Source of the DNA: SH-MAG3 sp036374995
Lineage (GTDB): Bacteria > Gemmatimonadota > Gemmatimonadetes > Longimicrobiales > RSA9
Length of the DNA: 64,000 bases
NCBI GenBank assembly: GCA_036374995.1
Contig: DASUSS010000085.1
Span: 1-64,000 of the forward strand
Reading direction: 5' to 3'
Part shown: positions 37,745 to 46,062 of the stretch, in pieces
Position numbering within the stretch: position 1 is the stretch's first letter
Layout: each line of letters begins with the position of its first letter
The notes under the pieces: generated by a model
The model's input: the letters and a program-made list of their open reading frames with translations, nothing else
Told to the model about the DNA's origin: nothing
The model's database searches: none
Made by a program: the position numbers and the translations under genes

Positions 37745-39088
37745 CTACTCCTTGCCCTTCTGCACGGGCTCCATCGGCTGGAGCGCCTGGAAGACGCAGC
37801 CGACCGGCTCGACGGGCGCGTACAGATAGGTCACATCGTTGATCTCATCGCGCAGATCGTTGCGCTCGGCGAGGATCAATCCGAGATCATCGGTCGCGCG
37901 TGCTGCACGCAGATCGTTGAGCTCGTCGACCACGTCCGCGACTTCGTCACGGTCGGCATACACGGGGTAGCCGTTGATCGTGCCGAGGTAGACGACGCGG
38001 CTCGCTTCGATGAAGCGCGAGCCCTGATAGCTGACGTACTCGAATCGCTCCGTCCCGACGCGCAGCACGAGCGGCTCGCCGCGGACGTACCAGTCGGCGT
38101 CACGGACGGTCATGACCGGGCCGAACGAATTGGTGAGCGCCACGCGCTCGCCGTTGACGATCACGACCGTGTCCCTCGTCGCCGGCCGGAAATAGGCCGT
38201 GCGCATCTCGACGCCGTTGGGCGCCGTGGGATCGATCACGCAGACCGACACCATCTCCTCGACCGGCTGGGCCGGCGGCGGCGGCGGGGGCGGTGGGGGC
38301 GCCGGTGCGGGAACGACGCTCACGACCTCGGGCCGTGCGAGCCCGAAGAGGAGGTGCAGCCCGACCTGGCCCGCGATTTCGTGCACGGTCTTGCCGATCG
38401 ACTCGCCGCCGAACGAGAAGTCCGTCGGATCGAGCGCGTACACCTGCGGCTTGTAGATCCGGTCGTTCAGCTCGAGACGCAGTGCGAAGTTGGGCGAAAC
38501 GCGAACGTCCGTGCCGAGCCCGACCAGACCCATGAAACGCGTCTGCTCGGGCAGACCGAACGGGCCCGCCACCACCGTGCCGTTCGATACGTCGAACGGA
38601 CCGCATGCGACCTCGTCGCCATCCTCATCGTCTATGCAGGCGAACGCATCGCCGGCCGGATTGATCCACTTCCCGCCGAGACCGAGCGCGAGGTAGGGAA
38701 GCACTTCCGTGCCCATCCAGTCGGTGTTCGGCTCCGCGAACCGCCACAGCAGATCCAGCGATCCGCTCCACAGGTTCACGTTGCCGATCAGCTCCGTGTC
38801 ACCGGCCTCGAGCGGCCGGTCCGCGTACGTGCCATTGAGCCGCAGACCAATGTTCGGCCGCGCCCAGAAGCCCAGCTGTGCTCCCAGCAGAAGGCCCGAC
38901 GCGAACTTCGTGTCATCGAGCTCCGCTGCGCCCGTCGGCGTGATGTCCTCGCCGTCGAGCAGGTCGCTGAACCACGCGTAACCGCCGTTCACGCCGAAAT
39001 CCCAGCGGTAGTTCTGCGCGGCCGCGGGTCCCGCGACCATCGGCACCAGGAGTGCCGTCGTCATCGCGACCCTACTGATCATTCTCAT
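37745..39088 (-). CDS. Outer-membrane barrel protein with proline-rich hinge, paralog A
   Basis: A 447-residue exported protein. A signal peptide (ending AAAQ, residue 25) is followed by an 8-strand-like OmpA/OprF-type N-terminal barrel (GVNGGYAWFSD, LRLNGTYADRPL, VNLWSGSLDLLWRF, LRLELNDRIYKPQVY, GLHLLFGLA). A run of nine prolines (about residues 262-272) then leads to a C-terminal domain of about 160 residues (VCVIDPTAPNGVEM, VYLGTINGYPVYADRDEVADV, PVGCVFQALQP). The C-terminal part lacks the OmpA peptidoglycan-binding signature and I do not recognise it. A close paralog lies immediately upstream on the same strand. The ribosome-binding site is very strong (GGAGGAGGAGGTTGT). A sigma-54-like promoter lies about 100 bases upstream. 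Confidence 0.85.
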   Translation of the reverse strand: MRMISRVAMTTALLVPMVAGPAAAQNYRWDFGVNGGYAWFSDLLDGEDITPTGAAELDDTKFASGLLLGAQLGFWARPNIGLRLNGTYADRPLEAGDTELIGNVNLWSGSLDLLWRFAEPNTDWMGTEVLPYLALGLGGKWINPAGDAFACIDDEDGDEVACGPFDVSNGTVVAGPFGLPEQTRFMGLVGLGTDVRVSPNFALRLELNDRIYKPQVYALDPTDFSFGGESIGKTVHEIAGQVGLHLLFGLARPEVVSVVPAPAPPPPPPPPPAQPVEEMVSVCVIDPTAPNGVEMRTAYFRPATRDTVVIVNGERVALTNSFGPVMTVRDADWYVRGEPLVLRVGTERFEYVSYQGSRFIEASRVVYLGTINGYPVYADRDEVADVVDELNDLRAARATDDLGLILAERNDLRDEINDVTYLYAPVEPVGCVFQALQPMEPVQKGKE

Positions 39089-39187
39089 ACAACCTCCTCC
39101 TCCTCATCTGATGCGCTTCGCCGCTCAACTCGAGACGAAGCCGAACCGCAGTCGTGTTCCACACAATCTGGAACCGGGCGACGTGGT

Positions 39188-39203
39188 TGCAGGAAGCTTG
39201 CCA
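39188..39203 (-). promoter_or_regulatory. Sigma-54-like -24/-12 promoter of barrel paralog A
   Basis: On the minus strand, TGGCAAGCTTCCTGCA has GG and GC 12 bases apart, as in the sigma-54 consensus TGGCACRNNNNTTGCW. The predicted start is about 89 bases before the ATG, almost the same distance as for paralog B. No activator gene is adjacent. Confidence 0.5.
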
Positions 39204-39266
39204 GTCGGGCCAACTCGCTGGGGCCACAACGGTTACGCCCGCCACGCTGGGGCGGGGTGCCGGGAG

Positions 39267-39317
39267 GGGAAAAGCAGAGAGCCGCGGAAACCGGTCGTGC
39301 GACCGGTCCGCGGCTCC
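39267..39317 (-). terminator. Intrinsic terminator of barrel paralog B
   Basis: A long GC hairpin (39280-39298 with 39301-39317, bulge AA) followed on the minus strand by TCTGCTTTTCC. It lies about 65 bases past the stop at 39383, so the two paralogs are separately transcribed. Confidence 0.8.
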
Positions 39318-39382
39318 TGCACCGGGCGTGCCCGCCCGGCGGGTCCGGACGCCGCCGGGAGGCGGCGCCGGACGAGCGGGCC

Positions 39383-40729
39383 CTACTCCTTGCCGCCCTT
39401 GCGCACGTCCTCCTGCCGCGCGAGCGGCTGGAACGTGCAGTTGTACGGATCGAGGGGCACGTACAGGTACGATGCACCCTGGACCGTATTCCGGATCTGC
39501 GTATCCCCGGCGAGGATGGTGCCGAGCTCCGCGTCGGTCCGGCCGGCGCGGGCGGTGTTGATCGCCGTGATCACGTCCGCGACCTCGTCGCGATCGGCGT
39601 AGATCGGATAGCCGTTCACGTTGCCGACGTAGACGATCTGGTTCGGGTCGATGACCGTGCCCGTCGAGTACGGCAGGTAGCGCCACGTCTCGCGACCGAC
39701 CGTCACCTCGAGCGGCTCACCGCGCATGTACCAGCCGGCGTTGCGTGCGACCATGACCTGCGTGCCCACTGCCTGCCGGATCGGCGTCGCCACACCGTTC
39801 ACCATCACGATCGTGTCACCCTGCTCGTGCCGGAACGTGGCGGCCTGCATCCGGATACCGCCCGTAGCACTCGGATCGATCACGCAGATCGAGACCGCAT
39901 CCTCGCGCGGCGGTGCCGGCGGCGGCGGCGGCGGCGGGGGCGGCGGCGGCGGTGCCGGCGGCGGCGCAACTGCGACCGGCGGCGGCGCGGCCAGACCGAA
40001 CAGCAGGTGGAAGCCCAGCTGCGCACCGATCTCGTGCACCAGCTTGCCGAGATTCTCGTCGTTCGTGACCGTCAGCGCCGCATTCGACGCATAGAACTTC
40101 GGCTTGTACATCCGATCGTTGATCTCCAGACGCAGCGCCGTGCGCGGCGAGAGACGGAAATCGGCACCCAGGCCGACCAGCCCCATCAGGCTCGCACCCT
40201 CGTCGAACGCCAGGATCGTCGTCGGCGTCGGGAAGATCGCCGAGCAGTCGAAATCCTCGCCATCGACATCCGTGCACGCCTGATCGCCAGCCGGGTTGAT
40301 CCACTTCGCTCCCAGGCCCAGCGCAATGTACGGCAGCATCTCGCGACCGATCCACGACTCCGCCGGCTCACGCAGCCGGATCAGCGCGTCCAGCGAACCA
40401 CTCCACAGGTTCACATCACCGTGCAGGTGATCCCCATCCGCCAGATGCCCCTGCTCCTCGTCCGCCTTCAACGGCCGGAACGAGTACGTACCGTTCGCTC
40501 GAATGCCGAAGCGCGTCGACGGCCACACCGTGAACTGCGTCCCCAGCAGCCAACCGGCTGCGAAGCGACCGCCATCCGTCAACCCCGCCTCTTCATCGAG
40601 CGCCTCGCTGTACCAGGAGAGCCCCCCGTTGATCCCCCAGTCCGCGGTCCATCGCTGCGCATGTGCTTCCCGAGGCGCCAGCCCCGCGAGCAATGCCGCG
40701 ACGATTAGTAACCGACTGATCGCTCGCAT
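39383..40729 (-). CDS. Outer-membrane barrel protein with proline-rich hinge, paralog B
   Basis: A 448-residue paralog of the preceding protein with the same plan. A signal peptide (ending AHAQ) leads to a barrel domain (WGINGGLSWYSEAL, IRANGTYSFRPLKA, VNLWSGSLDALIRL, YIALGLGAKWINPAGD, LRLEINDRMYKPKFY, GFHLLFGLA), then a hinge of 12 prolines, then the same C-terminal domain (ICVIDPSATGGIRMQ, VYVGNVNGYPIYADRDEVADV, PYNCTFQPLARQEDVRKGGKE). Both proteins end in KGKE or KGGKE. The ATG at 40729 follows GGAGGGACA. Domain identity is high enough to indicate a tandem duplication. They probably link the outer membrane to a periplasmic partner or form small pores. Confidence 0.86.
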   Translation of the reverse strand: MRAISRLLIVAALLAGLAPREAHAQRWTADWGINGGLSWYSEALDEEAGLTDGGRFAAGWLLGTQFTVWPSTRFGIRANGTYSFRPLKADEEQGHLADGDHLHGDVNLWSGSLDALIRLREPAESWIGREMLPYIALGLGAKWINPAGDQACTDVDGEDFDCSAIFPTPTTILAFDEGASLMGLVGLGADFRLSPRTALRLEINDRMYKPKFYASNAALTVTNDENLGKLVHEIGAQLGFHLLFGLAAPPPVAVAPPPAPPPPPPPPPPPPAPPREDAVSICVIDPSATGGIRMQAATFRHEQGDTIVMVNGVATPIRQAVGTQVMVARNAGWYMRGEPLEVTVGRETWRYLPYSTGTVIDPNQIVYVGNVNGYPIYADRDEVADVITAINTARAGRTDAELGTILAGDTQIRNTVQGASYLYVPLDPYNCTFQPLARQEDVRKGGKE

Positions 40730-40826
40730 TGTCCCTCCGTCCATGGATGTGTCTTCCTCACGTAATGCGACGCTGCGCCCGGCACAGTGCCGAACGGTCG
40801 TCGTCGCCGGTCGCGCGAGCAGCTTC

Positions 40827-40841
40827 GCAAGAAGATTGCCA
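40827..40841 (-). promoter_or_regulatory. Sigma-54-like -24/-12 promoter of barrel paralog B
   Basis: On the minus strand, TGGCAATCTTCTTGC matches TGGCA-N6-TTGC with the required 12-base GG-to-GC distance. The predicted start is about 86 bases before the ATG. A vegetative-type TATTCT with GTGGCA 18 bases upstream is also visible about 30-50 bases further upstream, so a dual promoter is possible. Confidence 0.5.
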
Positions 40842-40881
40842 CGCGACAGGGTCCGACGCGGTGGCAGAATAGCGAACCGTC

Positions 40882-42186
40882 TCATGTTTTGCCACCACCA
40901 GTTGGGCGCGCGCGCGAAACATCTGGCGCGCCCGGCGCGCGCAGGACCAGCGACGCGTTGATGCCGCCGAAGCCGAACGAGTTCTTGAGTGCGGAGCGCG
41001 GCGTGGCGGCGCGGCCGGCGTTGGGGACGTAGTCGAGGTCGCAGTCGAGGTCATGGCACTCGTGGTTGAGGGTGGGCGGCAGCCACTGGTGGTGCATGGC
41101 GAGGCAGGAGATGGCGGTCTCGATGGCGCCGGAGGCGCCGAGAGCGTGCGCGTGATAGGGCTTGGTGCCGGAGACGGGGATGCGGTAGGCGCGCTCGCCG
41201 AACACGGTCTTGAGCGCCTGCGTCTCGGTGGCGTCGTTGAGGGGCGTGGACGATCCGTGCGGGCTGACGAAGTCGATGTCGGCGGGTTCGACGCCAGCGG
41301 AGCGGAGCGCGAGGGACATGGCGCGGGCGGCCTGGGCGCCGTCGGGGCGGGGAGCGGCGAGATGATACGCATCGTTGGTGGTGCCGTAGCCGGCGACCTC
41401 GGCGTAGATGCGTGCGCCGCGCTGGACGGCGCGGTCCCAGCGTTCGAGGACGAGTGCGCAGGCGCCCTCGCCCATGATGAAGCCGTCGCGCGAGCGGTCG
41501 AAGGGGCGGCAGGCGTGCTCGGGATCGGCGTTGCGGGTGGACATGGCGCGGATGAGCGCGAAGGCACCGAAGCAGAGCGGTGCGAGCGGTGCCTCTATGC
41601 CGCCGACAACGGCGACGTCGGCGGAGCCATCGCGGATGAGGCGGAACCCTTCGCCGATGGCGATGGTGCCGGAGGCGCAGGACATGGCGTTGGTCGAGTT
41701 GGGGCCGGTGAAGCCGAACTCGATGGCGATGGAGCAGCTGGCGGCGCCGACGAACGTGGTGAGTGCGACGCGGGGGTCGACACTGCGGATGTCGCCGCCG
41801 TAGAGGATGGCGGCCTGGACCTCGGCGTTGGCGGAACCGCCGAGTGCGGAGCCCATCTGGACGGCGACGCGGTCGAGCTCGATGCGCGAGGTATCGAGTG
41901 CGGCGTCGGCGAGCGCGAGGCGGGTGGCGGCAATGGAGAAATGGCAGAAGCGGTCGAGCCTGCGCGCGAGCTTTGCGTCCATGTAGTGATCGGGCTCGAA
42001 GTCATCGACTTCCGCGGCGATCCGCGAACGCCAGGGCGATGCATCGAAGCGCGTGATGCGGCGGATGGGCGAGCGCTCGCGGCGGATCCCGTCCCACAGA
42101 GCCGTGACGCCGCTGCCGGCTGCCGTGATGGGTCCGAGTCCGGTAATGGCCACGCGGTGCATGTGGCCGTTCGTGTGCTCATGCAT
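40882..42186 (-). CDS. Beta-ketoacyl synthase (FabF/KAS II type)
   Basis: A 434-residue condensing enzyme. The thiolase-fold catalytic triad is visible: Cys170 in NAMSCASGT, His in DFVSPHGSSTPLND and His in KPYHAHALGASG, with the gatekeeper loop NSFGFGG near the end. It should extend an acyl chain by decarboxylative condensation with a malonyl group on ACP. No ACP, ketoreductase or malonyl transferase is adjacent, so it is probably not the housekeeping FabF. The start at 42186 has GAGG upstream and overlaps the SRPBCC gene end. It is the last gene of a six-gene operon with methyltransferase, FAD oxidoreductase and SRPBCC genes, pointing to a specialised lipid or polyketide. Confidence 0.92.
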   Translation of the reverse strand: MHEHTNGHMHRVAITGLGPITAAGSGVTALWDGIRRERSPIRRITRFDASPWRSRIAAEVDDFEPDHYMDAKLARRLDRFCHFSIAATRLALADAALDTSRIELDRVAVQMGSALGGSANAEVQAAILYGGDIRSVDPRVALTTFVGAASCSIAIEFGFTGPNSTNAMSCASGTIAIGEGFRLIRDGSADVAVVGGIEAPLAPLCFGAFALIRAMSTRNADPEHACRPFDRSRDGFIMGEGACALVLERWDRAVQRGARIYAEVAGYGTTNDAYHLAAPRPDGAQAARAMSLALRSAGVEPADIDFVSPHGSSTPLNDATETQALKTVFGERAYRIPVSGTKPYHAHALGASGAIETAISCLAMHHQWLPPTLNHECHDLDCDLDYVPNAGRAATPRSALKNSFGFGGINASLVLRAPGAPDVSRARPTGGGKT

Positions 42187-42688
42187 CGGCAGTCCTCGGG
42201 TCGGTAGGCGGTGATGCGGCCGTGCGCGCGTGGCGCTCGGCCTCGCGGGCGACGCCGGCGAGTGTGCGTGCGGCGATGAAGCTGACGAAGTGGGGCCCAA
42301 TGACGCTGCGCCATGCGGTGGCGCCGATGAGCGGCCAGGGCGGACCGTCCCATTCGTGGGTGATGCGGACGTGAGTGCCCGTCTCGTGCGGCAGGAACGC
42401 CCACTTCACCTCCATCCGCCGCGTGATACCATCGACGTGCGTGAAGTACACGGCGGGCTCGTGCTCGGCGACGCGCATGTCGGAGACCCACCAGGTCGGG
42501 TAGCGGAGCGGTCCGGCGAAGTCACGCCATGCGGCCATCTCGACGCGACCCGTGCCGAACGCGCGCTTGTGGTGGAAGCGGACCCATCGGTAGTGAGGCA
42601 GGATCCCGGGCCAGCGCTCGACATCCGCGGCGACGCGGAAGCAGACAGCGGCGGGTGCGGCGATGATCCGTTCGTCGATGGTCGTCAT
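42179..42688 (-). CDS. SRPBCC family protein (polyketide cyclase/dehydrase-like)
   Basis: A 169-residue START-like fold protein: DERIIAAPAAVCFRVAADVERWPGILPHYRWVRF is the usual first strand and helices, and GTHVRITHEWDGPPWPLIG plus a long C-terminal helix (SFIAARTLAGVAREAERHA) complete the ligand cavity. Relatives cyclise, dehydrate or simply bind hydrophobic molecules such as polyketides. It is coupled at both ends by overlap (8 bases with the ketosynthase gene, 4 bases with the FAD gene), which supports a shared pathway. Catalytic function is unproven. Confidence 0.85.
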   Translation of the reverse strand: MTTIDERIIAAPAAVCFRVAADVERWPGILPHYRWVRFHHKRAFGTGRVEMAAWRDFAGPLRYPTWWVSDMRVAEHEPAVYFTHVDGITRRMEVKWAFLPHETGTHVRITHEWDGPPWPLIGATAWRSVIGPHFVSFIAARTLAGVAREAERHARTAASPPTDPRTADA

Positions 42689-43929
42689 GCGGCATCCTCC
42701 GTGGCGGGCGATGGGATCAGCAGGCTGGCGAGTGCCTGCGGTGCCAGCAGTGCGTGCGCCGCGGCGGCATCGCCGGTCACATCGAGGAGCGCCCGTGCGA
42801 ACGCGGGAGCCCGACCGATGCGACGGATGGCGCGGTTGGCGAGTGCGGGTCTCGAGAGCACGAGCTCGATGCCGCGCTGCACGAGGCGCGGTCCGGCGAT
42901 GAGCGCCGCGTGTGCGTGCACGTATCCGCGCAGGGCCCGGGCCCGGACATCGCCGGTGGCGAGTGCGTTCCAGACGTGCGGGGCGAGGAGCTCGGCCGCT
43001 GCGATGGCCTGAAACACGCCCTGGCCGGTGAACGGGTCGTAGTAGCCGGCGGCATCGCCGATGAGCACGGCGCCGTCGAATGCGATGCGGCGTACGGGAC
43101 GATCGAACGGTCCGCTCGCGAGGATCTCGCAGCCCTCCAGCGCGCGCGCGCCGATGCGGCCGTGGAGGTCCGGCATTGACGCGAGCGCAGCGGCTGCGAA
43201 CGCGCGCGGGTCCCGCGCGACGTCGCGCCCGAACCTGCGTGCATCGGCGACGACGGTGACGTTGCAGCGCCCGTCCGGCGCGACGGGTGCGACGCCGGCA
43301 CAGATCCCGTCGCCGACGTGCATCTCGCCGAGCCGGCCGATCCCGCGTACGTGTGTGTGCAGCGTCAGCGAGAGCTTGCGAAGCGATCCGTGTCCGGCGC
43401 GCGCGCGGAGCCGTGCGGCGACGACCGAGCGCAATCCGTCCGCGCCGATCGTGATGCGGGCGCCGAGCACGCCGTCGCGGGTTCGTACGCCGGTGACAGC
43501 GCCGGCACGGTCTCTCACGACGTCGGTGACGACCGCGCGCCGTAGTGACACTCCCCGGGCGAGTGCGGCACGGAGCAGGATCTCATCGAGGACCGCGCGC
43601 TCGATGGCGAGGGCGCAGTCGATCGGTGCGACGCCATTGTCGAAGCGCGCCTGGAAGGCGGCGCCGTCGGGGGCGACGATGCGCCAGCCGCGGAGCCGGG
43701 CGTGAGGGGCGGCGAGCAGACGGTCGAGCAGACCCAGCCGGTGCAGGACGGCGCCGGCGCCGAAGCTGAGGCAGTCGCCGCAGGGCTTGGCGCGGGGGAA
43801 CGTCGCACGATCGAGCAGCAGCACGTCGACGCCGGCCCTGGCGAGGAGCAGGGCAGTGACGGCGCCGGCGGGTCCGGCTCCCACGACGATGACATCGGCC
43901 GTCCTGCGCGGCGACTCGTAAGCGGTCAC
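42685..43929 (-). CDS. FAD-dependent oxidoreductase (geranylgeranyl-reductase-like)
   Basis: A 414-residue flavoprotein. The N-terminal dinucleotide-binding motif is VIVVGAGPAGAVTALLLARAG with LLLDRATFPRAKPCGD next (the family's Cys-Gly motif). A GADGLRS block and the FAD-ribityl motif LIGDAAGYYDPFTGQG follow. This family includes geranylgeranyl and menaquinone reductases as well as halogenase-like and aromatic hydroxylase-like enzymes, so it could reduce double bonds of an isoprenoid or oxidise a polyketide. It sits between methyltransferase and SRPBCC genes in the operon. Confidence 0.9.
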   Translation of the reverse strand: MTAYESPRRTADVIVVGAGPAGAVTALLLARAGVDVLLLDRATFPRAKPCGDCLSFGAGAVLHRLGLLDRLLAAPHARLRGWRIVAPDGAAFQARFDNGVAPIDCALAIERAVLDEILLRAALARGVSLRRAVVTDVVRDRAGAVTGVRTRDGVLGARITIGADGLRSVVAARLRARAGHGSLRKLSLTLHTHVRGIGRLGEMHVGDGICAGVAPVAPDGRCNVTVVADARRFGRDVARDPRAFAAAALASMPDLHGRIGARALEGCEILASGPFDRPVRRIAFDGAVLIGDAAGYYDPFTGQGVFQAIAAAELLAPHVWNALATGDVRARALRGYVHAHAALIAGPRLVQRGIELVLSRPALANRAIRRIGRAPAFARALLDVTGDAAAAHALLAPQALASLLIPSPATEDAA

Positions 43930-43999
43930 ATCGTCCTTCGAGGTGGAGCGGGGATCGTCTCGAGAGCCGGAGTCGATGCAAGCGGAAGGCCGCGTCCGC

Positions 44000-44701
44000 T
44001 CAGGTCTCGCGTGCGGCGACCAGGACCAGCCGGTGGAAGAAGTGGCGCCGCAGTGAAAGAACGCGCAGCCCGGCGCGAACCGTGATGCTACGCAGTTCCG
44101 TCCCCGTGAATGCCCGCAGTACGGACAGCGGCCCGTCGTGTCGGGTCAGGCGGTTGGCGCGCCAGCGGGTGACGGCCAGCAATCGCGCCCCGAGGTAGTT
44201 CGGCAGACAGCGCTCGAGCTCGTTCACCACAATGCGGTCGCGCGCGACGCGCGCGGCCTCGCGCAGCGCGCGCAGCTGATCGTCCGGCTCGAAATGATGC
44301 AGCGCGAGCGACAGCAGCACGACATCGAAGGACGCATCCGGGTAGGGCAGGTCGAGCGCATCGGCCGATTCCACGCGAATGTCGGCGCATCCGCGGGTGC
44401 GCTCCGCGGCGATTGCGCGCATCTGCGGATGCAGGTCGGTGGCGGTGATGCGCAGGTTCATGTCGCGTTTCCGCGCCCACTCCGCAATCGCGAGGGGGAT
44501 GTCCGCGGATCCGGTGGCGACATCGAGGATGCGGAGATCCGCGCGTGCGCCGGCGATTGCGTCGAGTGTGCGGAGCACGGCCCGAGTGCCGCCGAGCAGC
44601 CGGTTCACCTCGGCAACCTGGTCGAGGCTCTGCTCGAGCTCCGCGCGATCGTGACACGGCGCGTCGAGCAGCTCGGTCGAATGCTCGCGGCGGCGGAGCA
44701 T
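44000..44701 (-). CDS. Class I SAM-dependent methyltransferase
   Basis: A 233-residue Rossmann-fold methyltransferase. Motif I is LRILDVATGSADIPLAIA, the acidic loop ITATDLHPQM, then ADALDLPYPDASFDVVLLSLALHHFE (motifs II-III) and IVVNELER. The C-terminal part resembles UbiE-like or toluquinol-type methyltransferases found beside FAD oxidoreductases in lipid-pathway clusters. The ATG overlaps the stop of the amidohydrolase gene (ATGA). It probably methylates an O or C atom of the product of this operon; the substrate is unknown. Confidence 0.9.
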   Translation of the reverse strand: MLRRREHSTELLDAPCHDRAELEQSLDQVAEVNRLLGGTRAVLRTLDAIAGARADLRILDVATGSADIPLAIAEWARKRDMNLRITATDLHPQMRAIAAERTRGCADIRVESADALDLPYPDASFDVVLLSLALHHFEPDDQLRALREAARVARDRIVVNELERCLPNYLGARLLAVTRWRANRLTRHDGPLSVLRAFTGTELRSITVRAGLRVLSLRRHFFHRLVLVAARET

Positions 44702-46062
44702 CAGTCCGAGTCGCGCGCGCTCTGCATCCGCGCTGCTACGGCGGCCACGCGATCCCGCACGCGTTCCGGGTCGAGGGAATGGAAGACGCCGTCGCGGTAG
44801 AGGATGCGACCGTTCACCATCGTCATCATCACGTCTGTACCGCGTGCGCTGAACAGGAGTGCGGCGACGGGGTCGATGACCGGGTGGGTGTGAGGCGCAT
44901 CGATGCGCACGGCGCACAGGTCTGCGTCCTTGCCCGACTCGAGGGAGCCGATGCGGCCGTCGAGTCCGAGTGCGCGTGCGCCATCGAGTGTGAGCATGCG
45001 CAGGAGGCGATCGGCGCCGAGCGCGCCGGAGGACTTCAGGCGCGCGCGCTGCATCAGCTGCGCGATGCGCGCCTCCTCGATCAGGTCGATCCGATTGTTG
45101 CTGGCGACGGAGTCGCTGCCGATGCCGACCCTGGCGCCGGCCTCGAGCAGCTCGATGACGGGGGCGATGCCGTGGCCGAGCCGCGCGTTCGCGACGGGGC
45201 AGTGGGCGATCGCGGCACCGGCGTCCGCAATGCGCAGCACGTCGTCGGCATCGACGCGGACGCAGTGGATCAGGAGCGGCCGCGTGTCGAGGATTCCGGT
45301 CTCGCCGAGCAGGTCGATCGTCGATCGTGCGCGGGGCGGCGTGTCGATGCCGCGCGTGCGGAGTCCTGCGGCGAACGGCCCCGACCCGTCCCGCACGAGC
45401 TGGAGCTCGACCTCGGACTCCGCGGCGTGAACGGCGACCGGCAGCGCCTCCGCCGCGGCATATGCGGCGACCAGGCGGAAGAGCTCGTCCGACACCGTAT
45501 AGGGAGCATGCGGAGACACGCCGACATGCACGAGGTCCGTCGCCGCGCGACGCATCGCGGTGATCTTCCGGCCGAGGTCCTGGAGTGCGCCGCGGGCGCG
45601 GGCCGGCGCGGGCCCGAACACCTCGCGGAACACGATTCCGCGCAGGCCGGCCTCGCGCAGCGCGTCCAGTGCGGCACCGGAGTCCTCCGTCGCCGCGAGC
45701 GTCGTGACGCCGGCGGCAATCGACTCGATACAGCACCAGCGCGCCGCTGCACCGAAGTCGGCGTCATCGAGCCCGGCACCTTCCTTCGCACGGCGGAGTG
45801 CGGGGATCCACTGGTGGAACGGCAGGTCCTCGAGCAGCCCGCGCATCGCGGTCAGCTCCGGGTGCGCGTGCACGTTGACGAGGCCGGGGAGCAGGATGGC
45901 GGCGCCGAGCTCGACGACCGCCACATCGCTGCCGACCTCGATGTCGGCGCGTCTGCCGACCGCGCCGATGAGGCCGCGCTCGTCCACGAGCACCGCGCCG
46001 CCGGCGACCGGCGGCGCCGTCACCGGCAGGACCCAGTCCGCGGAATAGAGACAGGTGCGCAT
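44701..46062 (-). CDS. Amidohydrolase, MtaD/S-adenosylhomocysteine deaminase-like
   Basis: A 453-residue cytoplasmic metal-dependent hydrolase or deaminase of the TrzA/MtaD group. Metal and catalytic motifs: LVNVHAHPELTAMRG (HxH), VAVHAAESEVE, LLIHCVRVDADD, AIAHCPVANARLGHG and GIGSDSVASNN. Relatives deaminate 5'-methylthioadenosine, S-adenosylhomocysteine or aminofutalosine, others act on triazines or guanine. Since the next gene is a SAM methyltransferase, recycling of S-adenosylhomocysteine is an attractive role. It overlaps both neighbours, so it is an integral member of the operon. Confidence 0.88.
   Translation of the reverse strand: MRTCLYSADWVLPVTAPPVAGGAVLVDERGLIGAVGRRADIEVGSDVAVVELGAAILLPGLVNVHAHPELTAMRGLLEDLPFHQWIPALRRAKEGAGLDDADFGAAARWCCIESIAAGVTTLAATEDSGAALDALREAGLRGIVFREVFGPAPARARGALQDLGRKITAMRRAATDLVHVGVSPHAPYTVSDELFRLVAAYAAAEALPVAVHAAESEVELQLVRDGSGPFAAGLRTRGIDTPPRARSTIDLLGETGILDTRPLLIHCVRVDADDVLRIADAGAAIAHCPVANARLGHGIAPVIELLEAGARVGIGSDSVASNNRIDLIEEARIAQLMQRARLKSSGALGADRLLRMLTLDGARALGLDGRIGSLESGKDADLCAVRIDAPHTHPVIDPVAALLFSARGTDVMMTMVNGRILYRDGVFHSLDPERVRDRVAAVAARMQSARDSD

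Noticed and set aside
37640..40708. Long plus-strand open frame opposite the two barrel genes
   Set aside because: It is antisense to two signal-peptide proteins with clear ribosome-binding sites; its product is Arg/His/Asp-rich with no domain, as expected from GC-rich antisense frames.
44701..46062. Aminofutalosine deaminase of the futalosine menaquinone pathway
   Set aside because: The family fits, but no other futalosine-pathway gene is in the operon, so the general MtaD/SAH deaminase-like call is safer.
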